Shown here in pieces: positions 9,663-22,538 of a stretch of 64,000 nt of DNA. The notes under the pieces are model-generated. The model had not been told where the DNA came from, made no database searches, and saw nothing but the letters and a program-made list of their open reading frames with translations. Position numbers and translations under genes: made by a program. How positions within the stretch are numbered: position 1 is the first letter of the stretch; every line of letters starts with the position of its first letter. Source of the DNA: Atkinsonella hypoxylon (lineage: Eukaryota > Ascomycota > Sordariomycetes > Hypocreales > Clavicipitaceae); contig JFHB01000001.1 of NCBI GenBank assembly GCA_000729835.1, positions 620,001 to 684,000 of the forward strand. Reading direction: 5' to 3'.

Positions 9663-12004
9663 CTAAGCGCACATGAAATCGAGGTCCAACCTCCTGGCAA
9701 TAAGTTGCCAGTCCCACACGGCAGCCCAGTCGCCGTGGTCCATCTTTGACCAAACTTCCTCCAAAAGCTCTGTCACGCGGTCACAGTTACGGAGGCCGGT
9801 ATATCCACGAATTACTTTGATGGCAGCCCTAATCCTCTGTTGTTGTTTCAGATTGAAACACGCTGTGCCAATCACGAGACTTGGGATCAACAAGAGGGTT
9901 TGAGCAGGATCAGACGGCTTGAACGACTCAAAGATTGCCAATGATTCTTCTACCGCAACTGTGATTCGACAGTCGTCCTGCGCTGGTCTTCTAGCTGGAG
10001 GCGGAGACGACCGTCTAGAGAGTATCTGATGGGTCTCAGATAGCATGGGCGCTGAGCCCTGCTCATGCATCGAGTTGGCCCGAGAGGGATTGCGCGATGA
10101 GGGGCAACTGTGTATGAAGTGTGAATTAGAACCAATCTCATCGCGAGATATGGCAGTAGAAGTCGCTGAGGATCTAATACTAGCAACCATAGAAGACCGG
10201 CGTTGGATATTATTTGTGTGACTTTGGCAAGAACTGGAAGGCACCGTCGCGAAATTGGATTGCCGCACGTGTACGGTTGATGGTAACGGCGGATATATTG
10301 TTCGGAAGAGATACACCCACATCATCTGCTTATATAGAGGACCGACACGATGACGGCTGTCGCCTGGCGGCCACCGAGGCGTCCATTCCCTGATAGCCGT
10401 ATCGATCTCCGCAGCCCGATACAAACTCATATAGTCGACGACCGGATCTATAGTTGCAGACATGTTTGCGCGAATAGCATTTCGAAGACTTGTAATTTGC
10501 GCAAGGCAGCGGAACAGACCGTCACTCACTCCTAGCAGACGCAGTGATGGAATTAAACCATCACATTCCCAGCTTGTGGATGACAGACGGTTGGAACTGG
10601 CTCCGGAGTGCCATAGAAGATGGTCCGCGAAAATATGATACTGAAAAAATTCTGTAATAAAGGAGCGAAAGGTTTCGTTCTCCGGCGGAGAGTGTTGTAT
10701 CAGGGTCTGATATGCTTGTAAATGGACTCGATGCTCTCCCCTGGGATTTCCTTCGGCTCGCGTTTGGAGTAGCAAACATAGTATTTGCCCATATCGCGCG
10801 GCGAGAACAGTAGCATATGTTGGATCGTCTTTGGTGACTGGAGTCTCCATGTCTTTGTACAGTCGTTTTAGTGCTTCTTCGTGGTGGTAATCTCCCCGTT
10901 GTTGCAAGGATTCTGGGGTTACAGTGGGGGTGTTGTTCAGAATTTTGTGTCCATACGGTGATTCCAGGTCTATATGTTTACTGCTCACGGCCAGTATGGA
11001 ATGCATTAGTCCTTGATGCTGGTTCGCAAGTGGCAAAATAATATCCTTAAAAGCATTCTTCGCCTCGCCCTCGACTGTTAAGACATTGCTGAGGTGGTTG
11101 ATATAGTGCTTCCAGAATATCACGTCTTCGGCGGTCTCTACACCGTGAAATATGGGTTGCATGGTAATGATGGGTTGTGATTCTTGCTGCATGCGCTCTA
11201 GACGAACAAAGGAAATTTAGTTAGCATATAGACTTCATGAGCAGGCATTTTGTGGCTGTTGTGTTGGGTTGGACATGCCTTCCTGAGCCTTTTCTTTCCC
11301 ACTCTTCCAGATTTGTTTCTCATGGTATCCCTCACAGACGACCGCATTCTTCTCACAGTTCATACCTGGGGTAGGGCAAGGAGCATTAGTGTAACTTCAT
11401 GGGAGATATATAGGCACTATAATTAGGAAGTAAGCCACTCACACCGTGGTTTTGCCTCATCGCATTTCTTCTTTCTCTTCCGACAAGTTATACATCCAGT
11501 TTTAGAGCGCCCTTTTGTGACCTTGTTCGTGGAGACGGCGGTAGCGGGAGGATTCTTTCTAGGTCTTCCTCGCGGCCGCTTTTGTTTGCCTTCCGGGGCA
11601 TCTTGCGATGTGCTTGACGAGATTGGTGCTATCGTTAGATCAAGTTTGACATCATCCGTTGGTTCTAATTTGAGAGCAGTAATGGGCTCATGCTGCGCAT
11701 GCTCCCACTGAGCCCAAGTCGCTTCACTATCTCTTTCTCTTTCTTCTTGGCCCACATATCCTACGCTCCACAAGTCGGTACATGGCGATGAGGTTGAGTG
11801 AGCCGTGGTGGGCGCTGAAGCGCTTTCCATGGCGGTGTCCGTTCCAGAGCTGATTGGAGAGAGCGAACCCGTTTTCCAAACAATTTCAGTCGGGGAAGGT
11901 GATGGGAGAACCGTTCCATCCCACGTCTCGTCATCAGAGGACATGATTCTATGGCATGGCCACACCATGTCTTTGTCCGCGGCAATTTTCGGTCTTGTTT
12001 CCAT
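9663..12004 (-). CDS. Zn2Cys6 transcription factor with AT-hook
   Basis: Three exons on the minus strand, 12004-11443, 11365-11279 and 11197-9663, 727 residues. The binuclear zinc cluster is complete only after splicing: Cys171, 174, 181 and 188, then Cys191 and 198 after the first intron (CITC, RKRKKK, C, DEAKPR, C, MN, C, EKNAVV, C). An AT-hook core RPRGRPRK lies at about 143-150. Exon 2 ends KAQEE and joins RMQQESQP through an intron that starts GCATGT instead of GT; no GT donor nearby keeps the family-like sequence. The long C-terminal part (IFHGVETAEDVIFWKHYINHL onward) matches the fungal-specific Fungal_trans_2/DUF3468-type domain. Expected to be a nuclear DNA-binding regulator; targets unknown. 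Its neighbours are a P450 and dead genes. An internal ATG at 11944 is an alternative start. Confidence 0.85.
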
Positions 12005-15000
12005 TGATCTTCAGTAGTAGCAACAACATGCCCGTTTCTCGGCCGTCTCCTTTATGAGGCGTCTAATATTGCACTAAATGCAACGAGAAGGAACTATGAC
12101 TGTGAGGATGACAAGTTCGATATTGATGGAGTGCTAAGACAGCCAGCGCTCAGAGCATTCCATTCCCAGGACTGGCCAAGGAATTAATTCAGGTTGTCAA
12201 AGAACGAGAGATTCATATATTGCAGATCTGGGCAAGCTGAGGAGAAGGGTGTTGGGTAGGTAGGGGCTTGGCAAAGCTGGCAATATAGCCCTGCGGAGGC
12301 CGCTGATCGATGCTGTTGTGGCAAGCCGAGACAGACAGGTGGTGTGAGAGGAGATCACGGGCGATGGAGGACATGTATGTATGGTCTGGAAGAAAGGCCA
12401 GCCCCTCTGCGCTTGTGGAGGCCGGCATCATTTGCGAATGGCATCGAATGGCAACACTGAAGCCAGATACGATACCTATGAGAACAATCCACGCGATGCG
12501 GACTTGTCCTCCACAATCTACTCGCCAACTTGTTTGCCCCGGGCATGTCGCGATTGCAGGGGTGAGGTGTATGTCTGGTGGCTTCATACAATGGTCGTCC
12601 GCCAAGGCACCATGCAATCTGATTTGTGCCGTTGGCAACATCCTGGATGCAGCCAGGAGGGTGGGAGCAGTGGACCAGGCCATGTCTGATAATGAAAGAC
12701 ATCGAAAATACGGGTTTTGGACAAGTCCTCCATCGTATCATGTGGTACAAAACGGCGCGACCGACTCCCCTCCAGCTGCGACGCGGTGGGGTGCATCCGA
12801 GTACTTGCTTGGGGAAGGGTCCAGCAAGGGACGAAAGACCCTTGTCAAGCGATGCGATGCTTAGACGCTTAGTCCTGACGGCAACGATGAACTAGGAGAC
12901 ATGCCATCTCGTTGAAGGACAGGATCACAGGAAGCACGATTACATTTCCACACTGACCCACTATTTTCAACCAGATTACTGGCTGAATCTAAAGGTACAT
13001 CCTCAACCACGCTAATTTATGCTATGATAGATGTCCTGGCAAATGTCAAGTCTGGCTACCATAAAGAGATGACCACGCGGGTGAAAAATGACTGACTGGG
13101 TTGAAACCGGCAACCTTCGGATTCGCACGCAACTGAAGCTCAATTATGATGAAAACTATTCTGTAAAGTACAGTTCTGGTTGCCCTCTATATCATTTGGC
13201 GAAACGTTGCAGCCGCAAGGGTATTGATTCAATGCAACCCGGTGATAATCTCGGTAACCCGCTCAAATTTTCACCCCTTGATGAGCAAGGGCATTATTCA
13301 CCATCCTTGAATTGTTTTATAAATCTACTTTAGTTACCGGGCAGTTTCAGCCAATCAATGGTCACCTTATGGCATTATGCTAAGAGATTATAGTGCTCTA
13401 GCTGATTACATACAAAGAGGCTGAATTAAAGTCCCCTCTATTGAGCTACATCACTCTATTTAATTTTAGCACTTGCAGTTACAACCTTGGCTCGCAAGAT
13501 TACGTGGCAATATCGCGTATCGTGATAAGCATCAATTTTCCCTTGTCATGTATTCTTGTAAAAACAAATCAGAGTCATTCTATCTCCATAAAGCCAGCGA
13601 AGACAAAAGTGGGTCAGTACGGGTAGTAGCTGATGATGTCCTAATTACAGCCGAACCTGCATGGATGATTGGATTGACCGATGGTCCGGGTCTTACTTGT
13701 TCGACCTCTGGCGAAAAATCCGAGATGCGATGCGAATCCCTTATTAACCAATTCTGACATATGGAGTTGAACAATACTTTCGTCTAATCAGACTGGTTTC
13801 AAAGACAAGCAGAGTGCATTCGTGCTGACGAGCCCGGATTCTCACCGAGAACCAGCACGGAAACTAAAAGAATTCAACAACTGGACCAATACGCTCTTGC
13901 ACACGGGTATCTTCTTGCTCTAGCTGCTTTCTGCAGTGCGTTCACGCGCGGCACCATGGTGATGTCACGGGGACCGGCTTGGAACCCAAACGGAAACGGA
14001 GACGGAGGCACGCAGCGAGCTTTTGCAACACTGTAGTACAAAAGTACAAACAACAGAAATCAAGCGTGCTATGCGTAGCGATAGGTGGCTACTTGTTGTG
14101 GCTTTGCAGCATACCCATCGTGAAGCACCCATGCTCCTACAGATATGCAGAGCGAATCAACACTCTCCCACTTGATTCTTGATCCAACGTATTTTCTCGA
14201 TGCTGAGAACTAATATGGTAACAAAAAAGGGACTAAACGTTGACCAATCGCGTACAATGAAGAGGTGAAGCCGTGGACATGTCATCCATTCAAGTGCCTA
14301 GGTCCAAAGGTAGGCAGGAGGTAGTCAAACGAGAAATGGTCCGCCGAAACAACCAAAGCCGTGCCTTCCTTTTTTGTCAAACAAGCGATGCAAGACGACG
14401 AGCACCCAGTTTCTTCTATCCCAGTTTCATTGCTATTATATTCTTTCAGAACTAAAAATACCGATGAAAACGAGAGTGCCTTTGATAGTGCCTTGTTCGT
14501 AACGAGACTCATTCACGTATATCCTTTACTCGTTGTCTCTCCATAGACGACGGCGGTTCTGGATTGCTTCGTTAGGTGGCCTTACGAGCGACTTCTGAAT
14601 TTGCAGTTCAACACTTTGCAAGGTCCCGGTACCAAAGGTAGCTCCAAGCCTCACCCAAACACCGACATCTCAACTTCAGATCTTCATATCACGAGACGAT
14701 AATGTCGGTGACGATATGCTGCAGCTTTGACTTGCACGAAGAGAGTATCCCTGCCCAACCACACCCTTTACTCCTCCCACAGCTGCGCCCCCGCTAAGAA
14801 TTAAGCGCCCTCAGCTTTGTCATTGAATTGGCCTGTTGAGGGGTAAGCTGGTCACGTACAGGGGATATCTCTCCAATCGGAAGCAGGTGGCGATACTGCT
14901 ACTTCTTGTCATAGACAAATTCTGTGGAGTGCAAGGTATTTTAGTAGTATCTAAATAACAGATTTATATATGTTTGGCCTTGTTTATAAGGACTAACTGA

Positions 15001-18000
15001 TGACGCTTGTCTACTTAGAGCCACAATTTCAGCACCACTATCGATTACGTGAGATTGCTGTAGCAGTTACACTGCTTGACGACCGCGTTGTTACAATAAT
15101 AGAACCGAGAAAGTGCTAGTGGTTGATAAGTACCGCACCGGGGTTCCAACAGCCTGCGATTCTCCAAAAAAAAAATCAGGACAAGGGAGCAGAGGAGGGG
15201 TGTGAAATTCCTCCCGCAGGGCTTGAACTTTCAGAGGCATTGAAGGCTTTTTCTTTTTTTCCTTGTCGGGATAAAAAGGGAGAAATGCTGAACAGCGTCG
15301 ACGTTGAATCCCCACCAGTTTCAATTGCAAATAACGCAGTCCGGCCCGGCCACCACTGGCTTAGCGTTGAATTCTCGACGGATGCAACCCAAATTCCATA
15401 ATCACGGTCACAGCTATTGACCTTCTTGTCACCGAGGGCTTTGCTACTGGCCGTCTTCAAGAGCCGCTTGCAAGGTTCAGATTGGTCGCTCAAAGGAAAT
15501 CAATGCCTCACTGCTCAGATTTGGCTCAGATACTTTGACGTTGACGTCTGTTCGCCTCGGACAATACTGAGAAGACATTCTGGACGCTTGTTCTGCCATG
15601 GAACAATAGTAATCATGGCTGTTGAAGGATTGCGATATTAGAGCGGTTAGGCCCTGCGATGTACCCGACGCCGGTGGCATTCCGCGCCGTCCCGGTTCCG
15701 CGACCTTGCCGCTGTTTCAGCCGATCAAACGAATTGGCGTGATATATTGATTCTATGTACATAGCTCGTGAAGCCTCGATGATGTGACTACGGGACCATC
15801 CGGTTGCCGGCGGAAGTCGCGTATGAAGCCGGAATAACACGAGTCTAGACCTTCCCGTTAAGATAGCAGCATCAGGGTTGTCGGAGCCAATGACGTCGTT
15901 ACACACTCGATTTGCCGATACCGGGACAACAAACGTGCTGCACCAGCGAGGGGTTTGCAGCATCCCCATGATCAATGCACCTGCAGTTCCTCTACCTTTA
16001 TTGTAGGTTGTAGGTTATGCAGCTGTCCTGAGGCTGAACTAGTGGCCACGGCCCCGAGATAGAAACCCCAAAAAGGTGAGCCCAAAAGGAACTGAAAACC
16101 ATCAGCTTTGTTGGATGCCTGACGAATGATGAATCTATCGACATATGCTGTCACTGTCTTATGCGGTCGCTGGACCCACCGCTGGCTAACCCAGGCGCAT
16201 GAATGAGGGTGACAGAATTTGTCGAATCGACCGAAGCCAAGAGTTTGCCAGCCAAAGCCTAAGTGCCTAAATGACCTGGTTTCCTATTCCATTAATACAG
16301 TGATCAAACCTGCTACTAGATGTTATGGAACATAATAAATAGGCTATCCGAATCATCCTTCAGACTCACCGGCCCTATCGATTGGCAGACTAGGCTAAAC
16401 CGAGAAGACGTGCTCAGTGCTCACTCAACCCATCAACACAAGAAGAGTCTGTTAATGCGGTGGATTGTGGCGTTCAAGACTAGTTGACAATGGTGCAAAT
16501 ATCGTCACATGTTATGGCCTTGAAAGCCTATCACAAACACCGGCTACCGATTCACAGTACAAAAGGGTCTCATTTTTTGCTGGTCGACTCATTCTCTCTC
16601 ACAACCTGCCTGATAGATGAAGGCCGGCATTGCGCTCCGCCCTTTCCTTTTTCTGGACACCCGCTGAATTACGACGGTCCTAGACATCATCTGGCCCGAG
16701 TTCCGGTTCCGGTCTCATCGTGCATACTATCTTCTCCGCGTGACTATTCTGCATATGTGGGCTGCAAGATCTAAGTTCATGACAACAACTTTGAATGCGT
16801 GGGGAAAAGGTGTGGTAACAACCACGCCCAGAGCTGAGTCGAGATGATGCGAGATTTAATTTTAGGCGTACTCCGTTCACGCCCGTCCCGTCGCAGACAA
16901 GGGCCGTTTCCCAGACCTCTTAGTGCCAAGTCAGCCAAGAAATGACAGTTTGGTTGCCAACAGTCAGTCTGTAAAGAAATTCAAACGAGGGCCTCAAACA
17001 GGTGACTTGGCAACAATGGCCGAAGCGGTGGGATCCGGAGGTGATAGCAGGCTTGCGACTACAAGTGCGGCACTACTCGAACAAACTTAAGGTTGCAATG
17101 GCTTAGTGGACGCGGCGTTCTAATGGTTACATACATGTAGCTAGAATGTAGCCTCCATCACAAAGATTGGGCTGCCATTCGCTTGATAACCAGCTGCAGC
17201 GCAAAGCCGACCACTTCTGGATCGAACTACTACGTTCAGCAATACTCTTAAGCCCCCTGCCTCTGACCCCCAAATAGAGACGAGATCTTCTGCGTGGGTG
17301 CCGTACCCGGGCCCGGCAGGACCTGGTCAACTCCATCAGAAGTATGGAGTAAAAAAGATGTCATATTCGCTTTTTTCATGGACTGCAGCCGACTGCTATC
17401 TGGCAGCGTCACGGGAATGCAAAACACGGGCGGAGGCAAGGAGAACAGCAAGGTACCGAGTTGGTTTTGTCAGACACGGAGAAGAGAAACAACTAGATAT
17501 ATCCATCCCCATCCATCCCCATCCATCCCCATCCATCCTACCCCGTACACAGCTACCGACACTCGACAACATGCATCCCATACGGAGTACATAGTTAGCC
17601 TATTATCGATTAGGAGTCCAACCACGGAGTAGAAAGTTTGGCCTACAGACAAAATGATGTCAGACATGAAGCTGTCTTTCAACCGGCACACCTGAACAGA
17701 GATTAGCCACATCGGGGTCTTTGGGGTCCCGGGGGGAGGGGGGGGTATCAGGGATTTTGTTCGGGATGCCCCTTTGAGCAAGAGACTTTCGATCCCTGTT
17801 GCCACGGAATACGTACAGTACAAGCAAAGATGCTATGTAGCCTTCCACATGATGGACGAGAATGTGATTCCGGCATTAGCTGATAAGTCCGAGGTCTGGG
17901 CTTTGCCGATTCGGAGTCGAGCACTGCGGCCAGTTTTTCTCTTGTCCGAAGTTCTCTCGCTCGGAAGAGAAGAGGGCACAAGTCCCAGTTGCCTGGCAAC

Positions 18001-18666
18001 CAACACGCCCGCTGCAAGGTATGGCGAATGCAAACAAACAGAAATCATGCATGCATACTTGCATGAAAAGGCTCTTTTGTTTCAAACTGACCGCTGTGCC
18101 TCCCCACTCCGCCACTTTCCATCCATGAAAGCCGACTTGCATGGGTTAGTACGTAGTCCTGCACTGCAGCATGCGCAGATGCCCTCCACCAGCACAACAA
18201 TGAGAAAACCCGATGCTCTGGGGAGCTCGGCCATGCATCCGTCGATTGATGAATGAGCCGGGCTGGAGGGGAGGGATCTTTGCAAGTTTGCGCCTATTCC
18301 CTTTTGGCATCAACGTCCTTTGCCGTGCTTTGTCACATTGCGAATGACGCAATGTAGCCTTTTTTTTTATTTTTTTTTTTATGCTGGAAAGCGCACTAGA
18401 AAACCAGTGCTAATGCAGCAATCCTTTCGAGCTTCCTGCATGGGCAATCCGGGTTCCATCAATCGTACCTGCGATGCCACAGGGACATGGGTGCCCTCGA
18501 CCACAGGGACTGGGGCCAGGATCAGTCGACTACGGAGTGCTGGCCGTCAATACTACGCTGCAGAATGCAAGGCAGAAATGTTAATGCTGTGTGTACGTAC
18601 TAGTTATACTCCGTACAATGCTCTACTACTTCTTCACATGCGATGTGCTCCGTCGGCCCACGCACG
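12005..18666. other. 6.6 kb gene-poor region
   Basis: No gene I can support. At 12213-12864 dense frames overlap on both strands (156 codons minus, 184 codons plus) with no motif, so I leave them uncalled. Elsewhere there are only frames under about 160 codons, a CATCCATCCC tandem repeat at 17501-17540, copies of TACGGAGTA at 17581-17589 and TACTCCGTA at 18607-18615, and T-rich runs at 18359-18381. It could contain regulatory DNA for the flanking genes or be old decayed sequence. Confidence 0.55.
17501..17540. repeat. CATCCATCCC tandem repeat
   Basis: About four copies of a CCCATCCATC ten-base unit in noncoding DNA. Confidence 0.8.
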
Positions 18667-21600
18667 CTACGACTGAGACGGTCCCTTTCTCAGCTTGACG
18701 AACCTTTCCCTGAGGCCGGCCAAACTACTACTCGAACTTGCATGACTTGCTTCGGATCTGGATCCGATCCTACCTTGTTTGTGGATCTTTGGTCGCCCTG
18801 AAATACTCCACAAGATATCCGGCTGGATATGGCCTTGCTGGGGGTCATCATTCAGCTGGGTTGAGCCTGAAATCAAGTCATGTTCTGAACCACTGTCGTC
18901 AGTCTTGCTGTATGAGGTTCGTCTTGCATGCCTTGTAAACAGATTGCCAAACGCAGTTCTTCTCTGCGGCGGTTTTCCCATGTCCAGATCTGTGGATTGC
19001 TTCCAACCTATCGTGTATCGAGGACCTTGGTGGCCTGCCACGGAGGCTAGTCTAGACGCGGTGTCGTGATTGCGAAGCGCCATCGCTGTTGACTGCTGAT
19101 CCGAAACGGACCTCAATGCCACTTGATAACTTGGCCTGAGCGCATTTGGGGATATGTGCCTCTGTGCTGTTCCATCTGTGCTCGCAGTATTCAGCGGCCC
19201 TACGCGAGGCAGTAGTGTGAAAGCCTCGTGGCTCTTGGCCCGGTTGAGAGCAAAGCTGGAGCTGTAGCCGTGCTGGGTTGTGCCTCCCCGGCGGGATGAA
19301 GGCTGCGTGATATACGATGGGGACTCAGTCTTTTGCCCCGCTGGACTGAGAAATCTTGCCATGTCTCCGTCGTGTTGTGCTGCAGGGAGCGGTTTACTTT
19401 CACTCTCCACATACGACTTGAGCAGTTCGAAAGAGCCGTCTTCCATTTCATGATCAGTCCCTGGAGCGACAGTGATGTTTTCTTGACCCAGTGTGGGTGA
19501 ATCAGGAAGTGGCGTATTCGTTGTTTGATCTCGAACTCGCTGATATGACGAGGACGATGATGCGCCGTCATGGTGATTGTCGAGGAAAGGGTCTTCACTG
19601 AGGTACGTTGCCGTGATGCCTTCTGAGGGTGAAGACTGAGTGTCGCAAGCGCGGACGGACTCCAGGCTGGCATGTCGTGTATGCAGAGATCGTGGTCTCT
19701 GAAGAGACAAGGGACAGCAGTAAAAGCCGGAGCTCGAGTTTCGGCCCGTACGGTCTGATTGCTGATCCGTGCTGTTCTTCTCTGTACTGTGGCGGGATTT
19801 TGTACCGCAGGAGTGCTCAGCTTCGAAACTGAGATGAGAATCTTCGATGCCTGTGTCATCTATTACTGAAACAGCTACTGATTGTATCCGTCTAGACGTA
19901 TGCGAGTCGACTCTGAGAGGCCTGCGTCGCGTAGTTGATGCTATAACGCAGTTGTCTTCCACCGGGACATCTTGAGAGAATAGGGGCCGAGGGATCAACG
20001 AAGGACTTGGATTTAGCATTCCGCTGCCTTGGGTATCAAACCAAGGGAATCTCGCGGCCAGACTCGTAATTTGCTCATTGGCTCTGGGACCGCAGTCTGC
20101 GAGATGCTTATTCCCCTCAAGCCGGGAGGCATGATCCTGGACCTTCTTGTGCCGACTGCTGTGCTTCATGGGGTTCGCGAAGCTGGTCGTTTCATCCCAT
20201 TGCCAGGGGGACCAAATCTCATCTTCTGTCAGCGTCGTCAAAGACGTTCGCTTGCCTTCTGAGCCGACAGAGTAACGCCGAGACCTACGCCGCGGAGGAA
20301 CATTCGAGACGTACGAATCCGCAATATCTTGGATGTCGAGAGAGGCGAGGTTCATGAGGGACGGCATCAGAGTGCTGAGCCCCCCCAGATGCAGTGAGAG
20401 ACGTGGGCAGCCTGCAACAAAGTCCGGCTGCTTAGAGGGGCTCGTCGATCGTTGCAATGAAGGAGGCTGCAGGTCTGCTGAGACTGACCCTGCGAGGTTC
20501 TCTGGCGATTCGCATCTTTTGATGACGGGCGGTATGCGGGGAACAATCAGAAGCTTCTCCCAGCGCGGTGTCCAGTACCATTCTTTTCTGGGAGCGGGAA
20601 GGATGCACTCGTGGCCGCTCTTCTGCGCTTCAGCCTGGTGAATCATGTATATGCGAGCATACTCCATGGGTGATAGACGTGGAAGAGCAAGCGAGTATGT
20701 GAAAGCCGTATTGGAAGCATGATCTTGACATGCGGCCGACCACTCTGTAATGCCAGGTGACGAAACACTTTCGCCACTGGTGCTTGTTTCTAGTCTCTGG
20801 CCCTGATCCAGCGAAATGATGGCTGGTAGAGTGCCAGGCTGGGTCAGAGTCGGGTCTGATATCTGGGATTTGAGCGAGCCTTTGCGTTTCCCTTTGGCTG
20901 GTTTTCTAGTAGATGATTCATTCTTCTTGTGACCATCTGCACTCTCGGCCGAAACATCAGACGCAGCCACCGATTCAGACTCAGTCCGTATGCGCTCCAA
21001 CAGCCTACCGAAGAGTGTCGGAGTCGCAGATGACTTGAATGCCTCGGGGATGGGCGGCAAAGGCGGCGCCTGCGGCAGCTCATCACTCTTCCCCCTTCGT
21101 TTCGGCAGTTTCCCTTTCCTCCTATTGTGCCGTGCCGGTGTCGTAACCCTTACCACGCCGCCGTCATCCCCGCTGTCGTCTTCACTATCGAAATTGTACT
21201 AGAAATCTCGACTGGAGCGCTCTTTAGGGATGAGGAGGCCGAGTCTCGCCTTCTCGTCGACGTCGAGATCGAGGGCCTTGGCAAGGGGATGGACGTAGAA
21301 CTCCGTCTGCGACAAATCGTCTGGGTAGACTAGCACCTCTGGGGCAGCGAAGTCCAGTGCGAATGCTGCGCCGTCTGTTTTCGCGCCGGATATCTCCCGG
21401 CCGGGCATGCCCTTTAGCAAGGGCGTTATATTGGCGGTAGACATGGACGTGGTGGCCGTGTAGACCGATGAGCGGATCGATATGTCGGCCATGGTGCTTG
21501 TGTCGGAGGCACAGACGTCGGACGACCTGGGCGTGGCGGGCGTCGAGTCCGGGCTCTTGGAGTCGTCTCGATTCGGGACGCTCGTTGGTGTCAAGGGCCC

Positions 21601-22538
21601 TGGGCATTCCGGCGTGCTGGCAGGCTGCGTTTCTACGGCATGGAGAATGGCGATGCATGTCATCTCCAGCTTCTTCGCGTCTTCAATGTAGAAGCCCAGA
21701 CTCTCTCTGGCCTTGTCGCCTGTAGCAATGCCACATCGGGAGATGAATTTCTCCTTGAACGGCTGGCTCTCGTCTCGCGAGGTTACCTCACTGCTCATCA
21801 GGAACTTGTACACGCAGAACCGGATGCTGTCCCGCAACCCAGGCGTACACGGCAAAAGATCAATATGGTCCCCCGCGCCGCTGAAGGAGCCGGAGAAATC
21901 AGGCGGGAACAACGCGTTGAGACGGGCCATGACCCTTGCTGCATCTGGTCGTGTTGTGAAGTCGGTAGGCAGAATATCCATGAGACACTAGGCGACCAGC
22001 AAGCGTTAGTCCAGGCTGAACACGTAAAAGGGTTGAATGCCGCCTGCCCCGACTACACTCTTACCGCCGATCGAAAGCTCAGCTGGGAAACTTTGTAATG
22101 CTCGCCGGCATGGCTGTCTAAATGCTCGATCACGCGCAGGCTGACCTTATCCTGCGAATAGAGCCTGAGCTTGACCCGTGTGTATTCGACCAGGTACTGG
22201 CGCTGAGCTTCGACTTCCTCCAGTGCTTCCAAGCCTTCGAACGCCCTGTCGAACTGCAAGCCTTCATTCTTATGTCCGTCGAATATCGGCCGCGACTCAC
22301 TCAGATGTTTGACAATGCTCCCGCGAAGTGCTCGCTTGACCTCGGTTCTATATCGTAAGTGGCCCGGGGGGCTAATCTCCTTGTTGCCATCAAAGTTGCG
22401 AAGCCTGCGCTGTATGGCCTGGTCGAAGCCGCATTCCTGCTGCGTGCACTCGAGGTCAGCAAGCTCGACGAGCTGGAGCAGCAGCTCAAATTCCGTCGTG
22501 AGCCACCACGCTTCCAAGTCTGCGGGCGAACAATGCAT
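18667..22538 (-). CDS. large conserved fungal protein, frame cut by one TAG
   Basis: Exon 1 22538-22066 or 22065 and exon 2 from 21987, joined by a GTAAGA...TAG intron (22064-21988) that yields LSFRSACLMDILPTDF. I start at the ATG at 22538. The N-terminal part (MHCSPADLEAWWLTTEFELL, then EGLEALEEVEAQRQYLVEY) is helix-rich and looks conserved; the C-terminal two-thirds is Ser/Arg/Pro-rich and probably disordered. At 21201-21199 a TAG interrupts the frame after IPKERSSRDF, but the same frame continues at once with YNFDSEDDSGDDGG and stays open for over 800 codons to the stop at 18667. That second part has no good ATG of its own for about 160 codons. I see no convincing donor that would splice the TAG out. 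A CAG-to-TAG change would explain it. Function unknown; no enzyme motif or membrane segment seen. Confidence 0.7.

Noticed and set aside
13085..13140. Possible tRNA-like T-arm (GGTTG...CAACC) near 13100
   Set aside because: The loop is not TTCRA-like and no acceptor or anticodon stem could be fitted.
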